A stretch of DNA of 64,000 bases from Granulicella sp. S156 (GTDB taxonomy: Bacteria; Acidobacteriota; Terriglobia; Terriglobales; Acidobacteriaceae). Below the pieces are notes generated by a model. It saw nothing but the letters and a program-made list of their open reading frames with translations, made no database searches and had not been told where the DNA came from. The stretch is from positions 132,648 to 196,647 of the forward strand of contig NZ_LMUH01000025.1 of NCBI RefSeq assembly GCF_009766105.1, written 5' to 3'. Position numbers and translations under genes: made by a program. Positions 44,186 to 53,372 of this stretch are shown one piece after another; within the stretch, counting starts at the first letter, position 1; every line of letters starts with the position of its first letter.

Positions 44186-44892
44186 AGCCGCAGCTCCCTC
44201 TCAACCGAAGCGAGCCAAACTTCGATTCTGTTGCGCACCTCTACCGCTGGGCTGAGTATCTTTCCCTGGGACCGCTGCTCCAACACACTCGCGTCCACTT
44301 TCTGCCGCAACTCTCAGCATGCCGCAGCGCCTTCGTGCTCGGCGACGGCGACGGCCGCTTCCTCGCGCGCCTGCTGGCACAGAATCCCTCACTGCACGCT
44401 CTCGCCATAGACACCAGCGCGACGATGCTGGAGCTCCTCCAGAAACGCTGTGCCCCTGCCAGCAGCCGCCTGCGCCTGCAACAGACGTCAGCCCTTACAG
44501 CAGCCCCTCCTGACGATGTCGACCTCATCGTCACCCATTTCTTCCTCGACTGCCTCACGCAAATCGAGGTCGATGAACTGGCCAAGCGTATCGCCACGCA
44601 GTCACAGCCCGAGACCCTCTGGCTGCTCTCCGACTTTCAGGTTCCACCATCAGGAGCCGCTCGCCCTCTGGCGCGGCTCTATATTCGCGCCCTCTACTTT
44701 GCCTTTCGCCTTCTTACCGGCCTGCGCGTGCAGAGTCTACCTAATCCACAGGCAGCACTGGCTCACGCAGGTTTCAAACGCATCGCCCATCATGAACAGC
44801 TCTTCGGAGTGATCTACACAGAGCTATGGCAAAGGGCAAAGACCAGCGATAATCCGGGCGCCCCATCTTCGCGACAGCTTTATCGTCGCTAA
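44182..44892 (+). CDS. Class I SAM-dependent methyltransferase
   Basis: A 236-residue methyltransferase. The SAM motif I is a variant, AFVLGDGDGRFLARLL (about 48-63), followed by ALAIDTSATMLELLQKR (motif II) and DVDLIVTHFFLDCL (motif IV region). N-terminal NFDSVAHLYRWAEYLSLGPL resembles methyltransferases acting on lipids or quinones. Its start overlaps the stop of the membrane protein gene by 4 nt, so the two are coupled. Substrate unknown. Confidence 0.82.
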   Translation: MKPQLPLNRSEPNFDSVAHLYRWAEYLSLGPLLQHTRVHFLPQLSACRSAFVLGDGDGRFLARLLAQNPSLHALAIDTSATMLELLQKRCAPASSRLRLQQTSALTAAPPDDVDLIVTHFFLDCLTQIEVDELAKRIATQSQPETLWLLSDFQVPPSGAARPLARLYIRALYFAFRLLTGLRVQSLPNPQAALAHAGFKRIAHHEQLFGVIYTELWQRAKTSDNPGAPSSRQLYRR

Positions 44893-44898
44893 GGTGGG

Positions 44899-44945
44899 CA
44901 TTGACGCAGAGCCCGATTCAAATGTTTGTGGCTCGCTTTGCGTCA
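44899..44945 (+). repeat. Dispersed intergenic repeat, copy C
   Basis: ATTGACGCAGAGCCCGATTC then AAATGTTTGTGGCTCGCTTTGCGT matches the core of copies A and D with several changes. It lies in the 264-bp gap before sixA, which otherwise holds only the presumed sixA promoter. Confidence 0.6.
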
Positions 44946-45156
44946 TGGGCATCGCGCGCCAGCGCGACCGCCCCTGCCCATGTCAGCCTCACCTAAGACT
45001 TACGCGGAGCTGTGCACCCGGATTGCCACTACTCCCCAGTTCCGATTCTCTACAATAGAGAACAACAAACGACGCAACCTGTTCGCGCCGCCGATCATCC
45101 ATTTATATAGGTGTGGCAACGACAAACCAGCACACATCAGAGAAACGTAAGACCGC

Positions 45157-45717
45157 ATGAACTTATATATTCTTCGCCACGCCAGCGCCGGAACGCGACG
45201 CATCAATCCATTACTCGACCTCAAGCGTCCCCTCGACAAGGACGGCAAGAGCCATTGCCTGCAGCTCGCTCACGTACTCGTGGCAATGAAGATCAACTTC
45301 GACCTCATCGTTTCCAGCCCGCTGAAGCGCAGCCTGCAGACCGCGCAGCTGGTCGGCACGGAGACCGGCTACGAGTCGCGCATCCTGATATCCAACGCCC
45401 TCGCACCAACCGCTACCTTCGAGCAGTTTCAGCGCCTGCTGCGCGAGTGCGCGGCCCACGAGAACCTCCTCGTCGTCGGCCACAACCCCAACATCACGGC
45501 GTTCCTTAGCCAGATCATCGACCCTTCGATCTCGTCCCTGGAAGACCGCACAGCCGACCGCACGTCCCCGCGCGTGCGGCTCCGCAAGGGCTCACTGGCC
45601 CGCCTGAGCATGATGCGCGGCCCCGCCACGCTGCAGTGGCTGCTCGACCCCCGCCTCGTCCGCTCGCTCTATGCCACTTCGACGAAGAGCTCGCGCCGGA
45701 AGACCTCGCGGAAGTAA
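45157..45717 (+). CDS. sixA: Phosphohistidine phosphatase SixA-like
   Basis: A 186-residue histidine phosphatase of the SixA branch. The RH pair is R7-H8 (LYILRHASAG), VSSPLKRSLQTAQLV near 52 gives the second arginine, and LLVVGHNPNITAF near 105 the second histidine. SixA removes phosphate from histidines of phosphorelay proteins. A basic tail (RKTSRK) ends the protein. Its last 49 bp overlap the convergent Ppx/GppA gene. Confidence 0.88.
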   Translation: MNLYILRHASAGTRRINPLLDLKRPLDKDGKSHCLQLAHVLVAMKINFDLIVSSPLKRSLQTAQLVGTETGYESRILISNALAPTATFEQFQRLLRECAAHENLLVVGHNPNITAFLSQIIDPSISSLEDRTADRTSPRVRLRKGSLARLSMMRGPATLQWLLDPRLVRSLYATSTKSSRRKTSRK

Positions 45718-47249
45718 GCCGCTTCCTTCTTCAGCGCCCACACTTCGAGCTCCGCTCCGCCCCGCGCAGGCACCAGGTCCAGTACCACACGCTTCGGATA
45801 AACATGGGTCCGCAGACGCACCGCCGCCGTAGCGCGGTCCTGGTTGAGCGCCTGCGCCAGCCGCAGCAACACCACGGCCCGCGCCACATGCGCATGCTCC
45901 TCTACCGGAACCTGACGCATCGTGCGGTCCATCGGCTCCGGCCGTGTCTTTCCGAGATAGCGTGCAATCGCCGCCACAATCGCCCGCTGTTGCGGCGAAA
46001 ACCCAAAGATCTCCGAGTTCGCAATGATGTACTGCGAGTGCCTGTGATGTCCCTGGTGGTTCATAAACTTGCCCACCTCCTGCATCATCGCGGCGGCCTC
46101 CAGCCAGAGCCTGTACTCCGACGGCAGTTCATGCACGTGTTGTAACTGGTCAAAGAGCTGTGCGGAGTGCAAACGCTCCGGCTCGGCCTTGCGGGGGTCG
46201 ATTCCGTAGCGGCGGCATACCTCGATCACGCCCTCCCAGCGCTCGGCCTCCATCGTGCGATGCGCGCTGGCATGCGAATCTGTATCGCCCAGCATCTGCG
46301 CCAGCATACCGTCGCGCAGCCCCAGCGGCGAGTAGCGGAAGCCCTTTAGCCCCAGCCGCTCCAGCAGCGACGCATAGACCTGCGCGCCGCCGTTAATAAT
46401 CTCCGAGCGCCGTGGGCCGATACCCGCCACCGCCGCGCGTTGCGCATTGTCCATCTTCAGCAGGCGATCCGCCATCTTGCGTACCGACTTCGTATCGGTC
46501 TCCAGCATCTTCACGCGCTGCACCGCACCAGGCTTTTTGCTGCGCGAAGGTTTCGCAGCCTTCTTCTTCTCCAGCCCCAGAGCCAGCGAGTTGCTGGCCT
46601 CGGCCAACGCCGCCGCCGTGCCGGAGGTCGCAATCACCAGCGCCACCTTCGGCAAGCCAAACTTGCGGTCCGCTTTGCGGAGTTCACGGTCGATAAACTG
46701 CCGCAGCCTCGCGACATCTTCCTTCGTTGGCGGATCGTTGCGCAGAAACTCCTGCTGCAGCCTGACCGCGCCCAGCGGCAGGCTGACCATCTCCTTGATG
46801 CGCCCACCCTCCGACAGCGTAACCTCGCAGCTTCCTCCACCCAGGTCGATCAGCATACATCTGCCGCGCGCACCGGGCTCGAGCGTAACCGCGCCGAAAT
46901 GGATCAGCCGGCCCTCTTCAAGCCCCGAGATAACCTCGACGCTCCACCCCGTAGTCGACTTCACCCAGGCGCGAAAAGCCTCCGAATTGCGCGCATCGCG
47001 CATCGCGCTGGTCGCCACCACCCGCACCTTGTCCACGACATGACTCTGCACAGCCTTGTGGAAGCGTTTGAGCGCCTTGATCGTGCTGGCCATCGCCTCC
47101 GGCGAGATCACCCCGGTCTCGAAGACGCTCTCGCCCAGCCGCGTGACCTCACGATCTTCATGCAGCGTCTTCAGGCGGTGCTGCTGCACAGACGCAATCG
47201 CGAGCCTGCACGAGTTCGATCCTATGTCGATGGCCGCAAACGTGGGCAT
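45669..47249 (-). CDS. Ppx/GppA family phosphatase with HD-like C-terminal domain
   Basis: A 526-residue exopolyphosphatase/pppGpp phosphatase family protein. The ASKHA nucleotide-binding core starts AAIDIGSNSCRLAIASV (about 5-21) and continues with ATSAMRDARNS, SGLEEGRLIHFGAV and LIDLGGGSCEVTL (about 140-152). The C-terminal half is helical with HDc-like residues (AAAMMQEVGKFMNHQGHHRH). Family members hydrolyse polyphosphate or pppGpp and so link to the stringent response; which reaction applies here cannot be decided. Confidence 0.9.
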   Translation of the reverse strand: MPTFAAIDIGSNSCRLAIASVQQHRLKTLHEDREVTRLGESVFETGVISPEAMASTIKALKRFHKAVQSHVVDKVRVVATSAMRDARNSEAFRAWVKSTTGWSVEVISGLEEGRLIHFGAVTLEPGARGRCMLIDLGGGSCEVTLSEGGRIKEMVSLPLGAVRLQQEFLRNDPPTKEDVARLRQFIDRELRKADRKFGLPKVALVIATSGTAAALAEASNSLALGLEKKKAAKPSRSKKPGAVQRVKMLETDTKSVRKMADRLLKMDNAQRAAVAGIGPRRSEIINGGAQVYASLLERLGLKGFRYSPLGLRDGMLAQMLGDTDSHASAHRTMEAERWEGVIEVCRRYGIDPRKAEPERLHSAQLFDQLQHVHELPSEYRLWLEAAAMMQEVGKFMNHQGHHRHSQYIIANSEIFGFSPQQRAIVAAIARYLGKTRPEPMDRTMRQVPVEEHAHVARAVVLLRLAQALNQDRATAAVRLRTHVYPKRVVLDLVPARGGAELEVWALKKEAAYFREVFRRELFVEVA

Positions 47250-47462
47250 AAGTTGTTGAATCCTTTCACGCTAATAAATCGTCCGACACTATGGAAGATT
47301 ACATGCCTTGGCAATCATGTGGGCTGGACACGCATCTCACACAAGATGAATTGACGAAAGCACAACAAAATCTGCTGTCCGGGTTTAGCACCAAAGATGC
47401 AGCCTTCATGCGACGACCCCGTGGGACAGCATACTTTACTGACTCTTTATCAGGAGTGTGAG

Positions 47463-49415
47463 ATGCTCACAGACACGCTCGAAGAACCGCAACAGATACC
47501 CGAAGCAACACTACTGGTGAGCGCCCCCCAAACTGACCGCACGTTTGTGGTAATCCCACAAGCCGCGCCTCGCCGCTCGCCACTCTCACACATCTGTCTG
47601 CTGCTCGGCCTCTGGCTCGCCATCTTTGCCGCATCGCTCTGGACGCCTCCCCTCCTCGACGATGCCGACGCTACCCACGCCCAGGCCGCGCAGGCCATGG
47701 CCCGCACCGGCGACTGGGTCACACTGCACGTCGACGGTATACGTTATCTTGAAAAGCCCCCCTTGCCCTACTGGCTCGCAGCCATAAGCCTCAAACTGTT
47801 CGGCCCCGGAACCTTCGCTATTCATCTGCCCATTGCTCTGGCAGTACTGGGACTCGCTCTGCTGGGCTATGGCTGGTCACGGCGCATCTTCGACGACCAG
47901 ACGGCGCTGTACACAGGAATCTTCACCCTCACGTCAGCAGGAGTCTTCCTCTTCACCCGCGTCTTTATTCCGGAAGTCCTTCTATCGCTTTTCCTCTGCC
48001 TCGGGCTGTTCTCACTGCTGCGCGCGCTCGATACAGGCTCACGCAGGCATGCATATACGCTTTGGATCGCTCTTGCGCTCGCCGTGCTCACCAAAGGCCT
48101 CATCGCCATCGTCTTCCTCAGCGGTGTTGCGGCACTCTATCTCACACTCACCGGCCAGTGGAAGATGTGGAAGCGTCTCTGTCCCTTCAGCGGCCTGCTG
48201 TTGTTTCTCCTGATCGCCGCCCCCTGGCACATCCTCGCGGGCCTGCGCAACACAGGCGGAGCCGACGGTCACGGCTTCTTCTGGTTCTATTTCATCAACG
48301 AACACTTCCTGCGCTTTCTAGGCCGCCGCATTCCGCGCGACTACAACAAGCTCCCCGGCTACCTCTACTGGTCGCTGCATATCGTCTGGCTGTTCCCCTG
48401 GAGTCTCTTCGCCCCCGTAGCCTTGATCGAGGCCTGGAGGCGCAGACGAAGCCTCTTTGCAGCCACCAGCGAAACCCAGCGCACGGTCCTGCTGCTCACC
48501 CTCTATTCAGGACTCATCCTTCTCTTCTTCTCACTCTCCACCAATCAGGAGTACTACACCTTCCCCGTCTATCTGCCGCTGCTGATGCTGCTGGCCGCAG
48601 CACTCGTCCAGGCCGAAAAGAAATCCGACCGCGCTCTGACACGCGCCGTTACCTCGGCGCACGCTGCATTTGCCGTGATCGGTCTCGCCATCGCCATCGC
48701 ACTTGGCTTCGGCCTCTGGACGTCACGCCATCTGGCCTTCGTTCCCGACATCGGCGATCTGCTCGCGCATCGCGGCGTCGGAGACTACACCCTCTCGATG
48801 TCGCACTTCTTCGACCTCACCGGACCCTCGTTCGCCGCCCTGCGCCTTCCTGCTTCGCTGGCGGCCATCGCCTTTGCCGTAGGCCCGGTAAGTGCATGGC
48901 TCCTGCGGATTCGCCGCAAACACCTTGCATCCACACTCACCGTCGCGCTCACGGCTGCCACCTTCCTGGTCGCCGCCCACATCGCGCTGGTTCGGTTCTC
49001 CCCCATGCTCTCCTCGCATGACTTCGCTGAACGCATCCAGGACCTGGAGCACGATGGCAACATCTCGCCGTCCAACCAGGTCCTCCTTTATGGCGATCAG
49101 GCCTATGGCTCGTCGATCCCCTTCTATCTCGGCCGCCAAGTCTCTCTCGTCGACGGTCGCAGCACCTCCATGCTCTTCGGCAGCACCTTTGCCGACGCGC
49201 CATCCATCTTCGTCACGCACGAGCAGCTCCTCGCGCAATGGGGCAGCGGCCCGCGCAAACTTCTCTTCGTTCCGGCGGAAAGACGCGATGAAGTCGACCA
49301 TCTCCTCGGCAAACGGCAGATTGTGCTGGACGAGACCTCCGGCAAGGCACTCGTGACCGACCGGCCACTCGATCACCCGCAGGCTGTGGATTCGCGAGCT
49401 ATAGACTTACATTGA
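47463..49415 (+). CDS. ArnT/PMT-like membrane glycosyltransferase, first of a tandem pair
   Basis: A 650-residue GT-C glycosyltransferase with about 11-12 membrane segments. PLLDDADATHAQAAQAMART in the first outer loop contains the acidic pair of the PMT/ArnT family, followed by VDGIRYLEKPPLPYWLAA (the EKPP motif is typical of ArnT-like enzymes). The ATG at 47463 has AGGAG 7 nt upstream. It would transfer a sugar from a polyprenyl phosphate to a lipid or protein on the outer face of the inner membrane. The paralogue downstream starts 49 bp later. Confidence 0.87.
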   Translation: MLTDTLEEPQQIPEATLLVSAPQTDRTFVVIPQAAPRRSPLSHICLLLGLWLAIFAASLWTPPLLDDADATHAQAAQAMARTGDWVTLHVDGIRYLEKPPLPYWLAAISLKLFGPGTFAIHLPIALAVLGLALLGYGWSRRIFDDQTALYTGIFTLTSAGVFLFTRVFIPEVLLSLFLCLGLFSLLRALDTGSRRHAYTLWIALALAVLTKGLIAIVFLSGVAALYLTLTGQWKMWKRLCPFSGLLLFLLIAAPWHILAGLRNTGGADGHGFFWFYFINEHFLRFLGRRIPRDYNKLPGYLYWSLHIVWLFPWSLFAPVALIEAWRRRRSLFAATSETQRTVLLLTLYSGLILLFFSLSTNQEYYTFPVYLPLLMLLAAALVQAEKKSDRALTRAVTSAHAAFAVIGLAIAIALGFGLWTSRHLAFVPDIGDLLAHRGVGDYTLSMSHFFDLTGPSFAALRLPASLAAIAFAVGPVSAWLLRIRRKHLASTLTVALTAATFLVAAHIALVRFSPMLSSHDFAERIQDLEHDGNISPSNQVLLYGDQAYGSSIPFYLGRQVSLVDGRSTSMLFGSTFADAPSIFVTHEQLLAQWGSGPRKLLFVPAERRDEVDHLLGKRQIVLDETSGKALVTDRPLDHPQAVDSRAIDLH

Positions 49416-49464
49416 TGTCGTACGTAAAAGATACGACCCTGAAAGCCGCAACCTCCATCAGATT

Positions 49465-51468
49465 GTGAACACACTTGTAGCTAAATACGCACCGTCCAGC
49501 ACGCTAGCGCCCGCCCCACGCAAACGCTGGAGCCTGCGCTCGATCCTGCTGCTGCTTCTTGCATGGTCTGCTCTACAGATCGGCGGCCTCTTCACCCCAG
49601 GCCTGCTCGATGATGTCGACTCCGTCTACATCCAGATCGCCCGCGAGATGTTGCAGCGTCACGACTTCATCACGCCAACCATCGACGGCATTCGCTTCTT
49701 CGACAAGCCTCCACTCATGTATTGGATGGCTGCTGGCTCCATGCGCCTATTCGGCATCCACGACTGGGCCGCGCGATTGCCGCTGGCGCTCGGTGTGCTT
49801 GCCCTGCTGCTTGCGGTCTACGCACTGGGCATTCGCCTCTTCAACACCGTCTCCCCGCTCGACAACCCCGACCGTGGCGGCCTCTACGCTGCGCTGGCGA
49901 TGGCTACCTCCATCGGCCCTTACCTGTACACACGCTTCTACATTCCCGACATCCTGATCGCCCTCTGGATGACACTGTCGGTTCATCTATTTCTTGTGGC
50001 GCTCGACCGCCTGCGCGAAGGCCGCTCTCCACTCCTTCCCAGTCTCGGCTTCGCCGTGGTCATGGCGCTCGACGTCCTGACCAAAGGCCTCATCGGCATC
50101 GTCTTCCCCCTCGGCTTCGTCTTGCTGTATCTCCTCTTCACAAGACGCCTGAAGCTCCTGCTGAAGCTGCAAATTCCAGCAGCCACTGGCCTATTTCTGT
50201 TGCTCGCCGCGCCTTGGCATATCCTCGCTGCGCTGCGCAATCCAGCCATCTCCATGCCTGCCGGCCTTGGCCTCCCTGCCCGCGCTGGATGGGCCTGGTT
50301 CTATCTCTACAACGAACACATCGCCCGCTTTCTTGGCCGCCGCATCCCCCACGACTACGGCCAGGTGCCCATTCCCCTCTTCTGGCTGCTGCTCGTGCTG
50401 TGGCTCGTCCCCTGGTCGGCCTTTCTGCCGGCTGCACTCGTGGATGCCCTTCGCGATCTGAGGCAGCGCAGCGAAGCCCCCCTGCGCTTCGACTCCGATA
50501 TTGCCGCCGGCTATGACACCGCAACCGCGCTCCAGGCATCGGCTCAGAGCCATGAGGCCGCGCTTTCGCTTCTGCTGTGGGCAGGCATCATTCTTGGCTT
50601 CTTCACCCTCTCCTCACGCCAGGAGTACTACCACCTGCCCGCGCTGCCGGCCCTCGCGCTGCTGGTCGGAGGCATGCTCGCCGCCGCCGACCCCAAAGCC
50701 CGCCGCCATACCAGCATCCATGCCGCCGCGGCCTTTGGCACAAAGAGCCAGCCCCAAATCCAGGCCCTTAATGCATCGCTGTACTTCCTCGTCCCGCTCG
50801 GTTCGCTCCTCTTCCTCGTCTGCAGCTATCTCGCGATCACCGCACATACGCCTCCCACAGGAGTCGACCTGAACGCGCTGCTGAGCTCTAACCCAGCGCT
50901 CTACAACCTCTCACTGGGACACGTCTTCGATCTCACCGGCAACGCCATGGGCTTCTTCCGGGGGCCACTCTGGACCGTCGCGCTCTGCATGCTCGCGCTT
51001 GGCCCAGGCTCGCATCTGTTGCGACGCAGAGGACGCACCCTCGCAGCCAATCTGGTCATAGCCGCGAGCATGGCCGGAGTTCTCCTCGCCGCACACGAAG
51101 GTCTCGTACGCTTCTACCCCATCCTCGGATCCAAGGGCCTCGCGCAGGCGATCGATACTGCCCGCCGCCCCGGCGACATCGTCGTCATCGACGGCGAACT
51201 TACCTCCGGCTCCACGCTGCTGTTCTACACAGGCCAGCCAACACTGCTGGTCAACGGCCGCATCAACGGTCCATGGTTCGGCGGCTTCTGGCCGGACGCA
51301 CCCCACATCTTCGAAGACGAAGCCGGCCTGCACCACCTCTGGAGCGGCCCCCAACGCGTCTTCCTATTGACCTACAACCGCAGGCAGCGCCAACACGACC
51401 TCAGCACCTACGGCAACGTCATCGACTTCGCCGACTCCGGCGGCAAAACCATCCTCACCAACCGCTGA
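49465..51468 (+). CDS. ArnT/PMT-like membrane glycosyltransferase, second of a tandem pair
   Basis: A 667-residue paralogue of the preceding gene with the same topology. LLDDVDSVYIQIAREML and IDGIRFFDKPPLMYWMAA correspond to the acidic loop and the KPP motif, and LTKGLIGIVFPLGFVLLYLL and GRRIPHDYG occur in both proteins at equal places. The start codon is a GTG at 49465 without a strong ribosome-binding site, so it may be coupled to the upstream gene. Donor and acceptor are unknown. Confidence 0.86.
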   Translation: MNTLVAKYAPSSTLAPAPRKRWSLRSILLLLLAWSALQIGGLFTPGLLDDVDSVYIQIAREMLQRHDFITPTIDGIRFFDKPPLMYWMAAGSMRLFGIHDWAARLPLALGVLALLLAVYALGIRLFNTVSPLDNPDRGGLYAALAMATSIGPYLYTRFYIPDILIALWMTLSVHLFLVALDRLREGRSPLLPSLGFAVVMALDVLTKGLIGIVFPLGFVLLYLLFTRRLKLLLKLQIPAATGLFLLLAAPWHILAALRNPAISMPAGLGLPARAGWAWFYLYNEHIARFLGRRIPHDYGQVPIPLFWLLLVLWLVPWSAFLPAALVDALRDLRQRSEAPLRFDSDIAAGYDTATALQASAQSHEAALSLLLWAGIILGFFTLSSRQEYYHLPALPALALLVGGMLAAADPKARRHTSIHAAAAFGTKSQPQIQALNASLYFLVPLGSLLFLVCSYLAITAHTPPTGVDLNALLSSNPALYNLSLGHVFDLTGNAMGFFRGPLWTVALCMLALGPGSHLLRRRGRTLAANLVIAASMAGVLLAAHEGLVRFYPILGSKGLAQAIDTARRPGDIVVIDGELTSGSTLLFYTGQPTLLVNGRINGPWFGGFWPDAPHIFEDEAGLHHLWSGPQRVFLLTYNRRQRQHDLSTYGNVIDFADSGGKTILTNR

Positions 51469-51489
51469 AAAGCAGAGAGACGAGTAAAA

Positions 51490-51548
51490 AGAGAGATCAG
51501 AGATGAGTAAAAGCTTGTCACTGATCTCTCTTCTCTGATCTCTCTTTA
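51490..51548. terminator. Stem with 14-mer repeats between convergent glycosyltransferase genes
   Basis: AGAGAGATCAGAG on the left pairs with CTCTGATCTCTCT on the right; the right side contains two copies of CTGATCTCTCTTCT/TA (51521-51548). The hairpin separates convergent genes and could stop transcription from both. The 14-mer is nearly the one repeated at 29885. Confidence 0.6.
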
Positions 51549-51555
51549 CTCTTAC

Positions 51556-52737
51556 CTAGTCCGGCGACTCCACCCGTCCACCGTCTTTCAGCTTATAAAT
51601 CTTGCCGCGATAATAGAAGTTATCGCCGCCATAGCTGCCCATCCACAACATCCATCCCAAAAAATCACGCAGCGGATAGATCGCAGCCCCACGCATCCAC
51701 TCCGGGTCGCCCATCACGCGAAGGATCGCGCCTGCCTGCAGCCAGCGATTGACCACCGCTGTAACCAGCCAGAGCAAACCCACCACGACATGCCCACTAG
51801 CAACGCCCCACAGCAGGCCCACCAGACCGAACGGCATCGCAAAGGTCAGTCCACTCCCCAGATGTCCCCACGGGCGCGAGCGCCGCGTGCTCTGCATCCA
51901 TCGGAGCTGATTGCGAAAGCTGAGCCAGAACGGAGAATCCTGTACCATCAGCCGGATCACATGCGTTGCCAGCAGAACGCCTGCACCTTGTGCCGCCAGG
52001 CGATTGCCCAGCACAAAGTCATCGGCATAAAACTGCCCGAGCTCATCGAATCCCCCGACATCCTGAAAGCTCTTGCGCCGCACCGCCATCGTCGCGCCCA
52101 GCGCGAACTTCGTGCCCTCAATCATGTCGGCAACAAGCACCCCGGAGGTCATCTCTACACTCTTGCCGACAGCGTCCAGTCGCGACGCAAAGCCTGCATG
52201 CTCATGGGCCGTTCCGAGATACACGCACGAAGCCAACCCTACATGCGGGTCTTTCAGCGTCTGCACCATGCGCTGAAGATAATTCGGCACCACACGCACA
52301 TCCGCATCGCTCGTGATGTAGTTGTCGTTCCGGGCCACAGAGTCCAGCTTGGCCAGCGAGAAGACCTTGGCATTATGAAACTTCGGCATAGGCTCGCCGC
52401 AGGTTACATACTTTGCGTCCACATGGGGATAACGCTTTCCAACCTCACGCGCCAGCTGCAGCCCGGCATCGCTCTCCTGGCGAGCACAAAATAACAGTTC
52501 AAAGTCCGGGTAATCCTGCTCAAAGAACGTCTCAAGATTACGCTCCATCCCCGGCTCGGTCCCATGCAGCGGCTTCAGGACGCTCAGGGGAGGCAGAAAG
52601 TCCGCCGGTGCGCTCTGCTCACGGCGGCGTCTCAGCCCAAAGCGCACAGCCGCCACCAGCACCATGGCACAGTAGATCGACGAGGTGACCGAACCCACAG
52701 CGGCCAGCCAGAACAGAATGTGAAGCAAAACCTTCAT
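51556..52737 (-). CDS. GT21-type glycosyltransferase, HpnI / ceramide-glucosyltransferase-like
   Basis: A 393-residue family-2-fold glycosyltransferase of the GT21 type. N-terminal membrane segment (about 5-30), PLSVLKPLHGTEPGMERNLE (about 49-68), then the D-x-D site in YITSDADVRV, FYADDFVLGN and the QxxRW motif in NQLRWMQSTRR, followed by C-terminal membrane segments. In bacteria this group includes HpnI, which adds N-acetylglucosamine to bacteriohopanetetrol; Acidobacteria make hopanoids, so that role fits, but no hopanoid genes are in the window. Start taken at the ATG at 52737 rather than 48 nt upstream. Confidence 0.82.
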   Translation of the reverse strand: MKVLLHILFWLAAVGSVTSSIYCAMVLVAAVRFGLRRRREQSAPADFLPPLSVLKPLHGTEPGMERNLETFFEQDYPDFELLFCARQESDAGLQLAREVGKRYPHVDAKYVTCGEPMPKFHNAKVFSLAKLDSVARNDNYITSDADVRVVPNYLQRMVQTLKDPHVGLASCVYLGTAHEHAGFASRLDAVGKSVEMTSGVLVADMIEGTKFALGATMAVRRKSFQDVGGFDELGQFYADDFVLGNRLAAQGAGVLLATHVIRLMVQDSPFWLSFRNQLRWMQSTRRSRPWGHLGSGLTFAMPFGLVGLLWGVASGHVVVGLLWLVTAVVNRWLQAGAILRVMGDPEWMRGAAIYPLRDFLGWMLWMGSYGGDNFYYRGKIYKLKDGGRVESPD

Positions 52738-52923
52738 CGCACCAAGCCAGAAGAATATTTCGGGACTAAGATCCCGACCGGACAAAGGTATAGACGGAAC
52801 TTTCGGTTGCCAGTTCTCAGTGTTTCAATTGAAATCTGAGACCTGACAACTCATTCCACCGAATCATCCGGGTGCAGCCCTAGAGTAGCCCTATCCCTCT
52901 AAGTCTACGCGACCCTGGCCCGC

Positions 52924-53304
52924 CTACTCCTTCGTGACGATCTTCCTGCGCAGAGGAACCAGCCCGGCCTGCGGCGCCTGCTGTTGCTGCACGCGCGTCA
53001 GCATCTCCGTGCGGACGAAGTCGACAAACCCCTGCATCTGCCGGTTCATCTCCTCCATGCGCTCGCGCATCTGCAAAACGATGGCGATTCCCGCAATATT
53101 GACCCCCAGGTCGCGCGCCAGGTTCAGAATGAACTCCAGCCGTTCGAGGTCCTCGTCGGTATAGAGCCGGGTATTGCCGTCCGAGCGCGACGGCCGCAAC
53201 AGCCCTTCACGCTCATATAAGCGGAGTGTCTGCGGATGAATCGCATACATCTCGGCCACAGCCGAGATCATGTATGCCCCTTTCGATTTGCGCTTGGTTG
53301 CCAT
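52924..53304 (-). CDS. hspR: MerR-family heat-shock regulator HspR
   Basis: A 126-residue HspR. YMISAVAEMYAIHPQTLRLY-EREGLLRPSRSDGNTRLYTD (about 12-50) is the MerR helix-turn-helix with its wing, followed by LEFILNLARDLGVNIAGIAI and a short coiled coil. HspR represses dnaK and clpB operons by binding HAIR sites, and DnaK acts as co-repressor in studied species. The ATG at 53304 has GAGG 5 nt upstream. dnaJ and dnaK are on the same strand nearby, but with other genes between. Confidence 0.9.
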   Translation of the reverse strand: MATKRKSKGAYMISAVAEMYAIHPQTLRLYEREGLLRPSRSDGNTRLYTDEDLERLEFILNLARDLGVNIAGIAIVLQMRERMEEMNRQMQGFVDFVRTEMLTRVQQQQAPQAGLVPLRRKIVTKE

Positions 53305-53372
53305 CGTCCTCAGCATACCGCCTCGGAATACCGTATTGCATGTTTCCGCCGCATCCCCCTGTTCGGCAGTAC

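Noticed and set aside
46440..47354. 304-codon plus-strand frame opposite the Ppx/GppA gene
   Set aside because: Arg-, Gln- and Leu-rich shadow translation; the minus-strand gene has clear ASKHA motifs.
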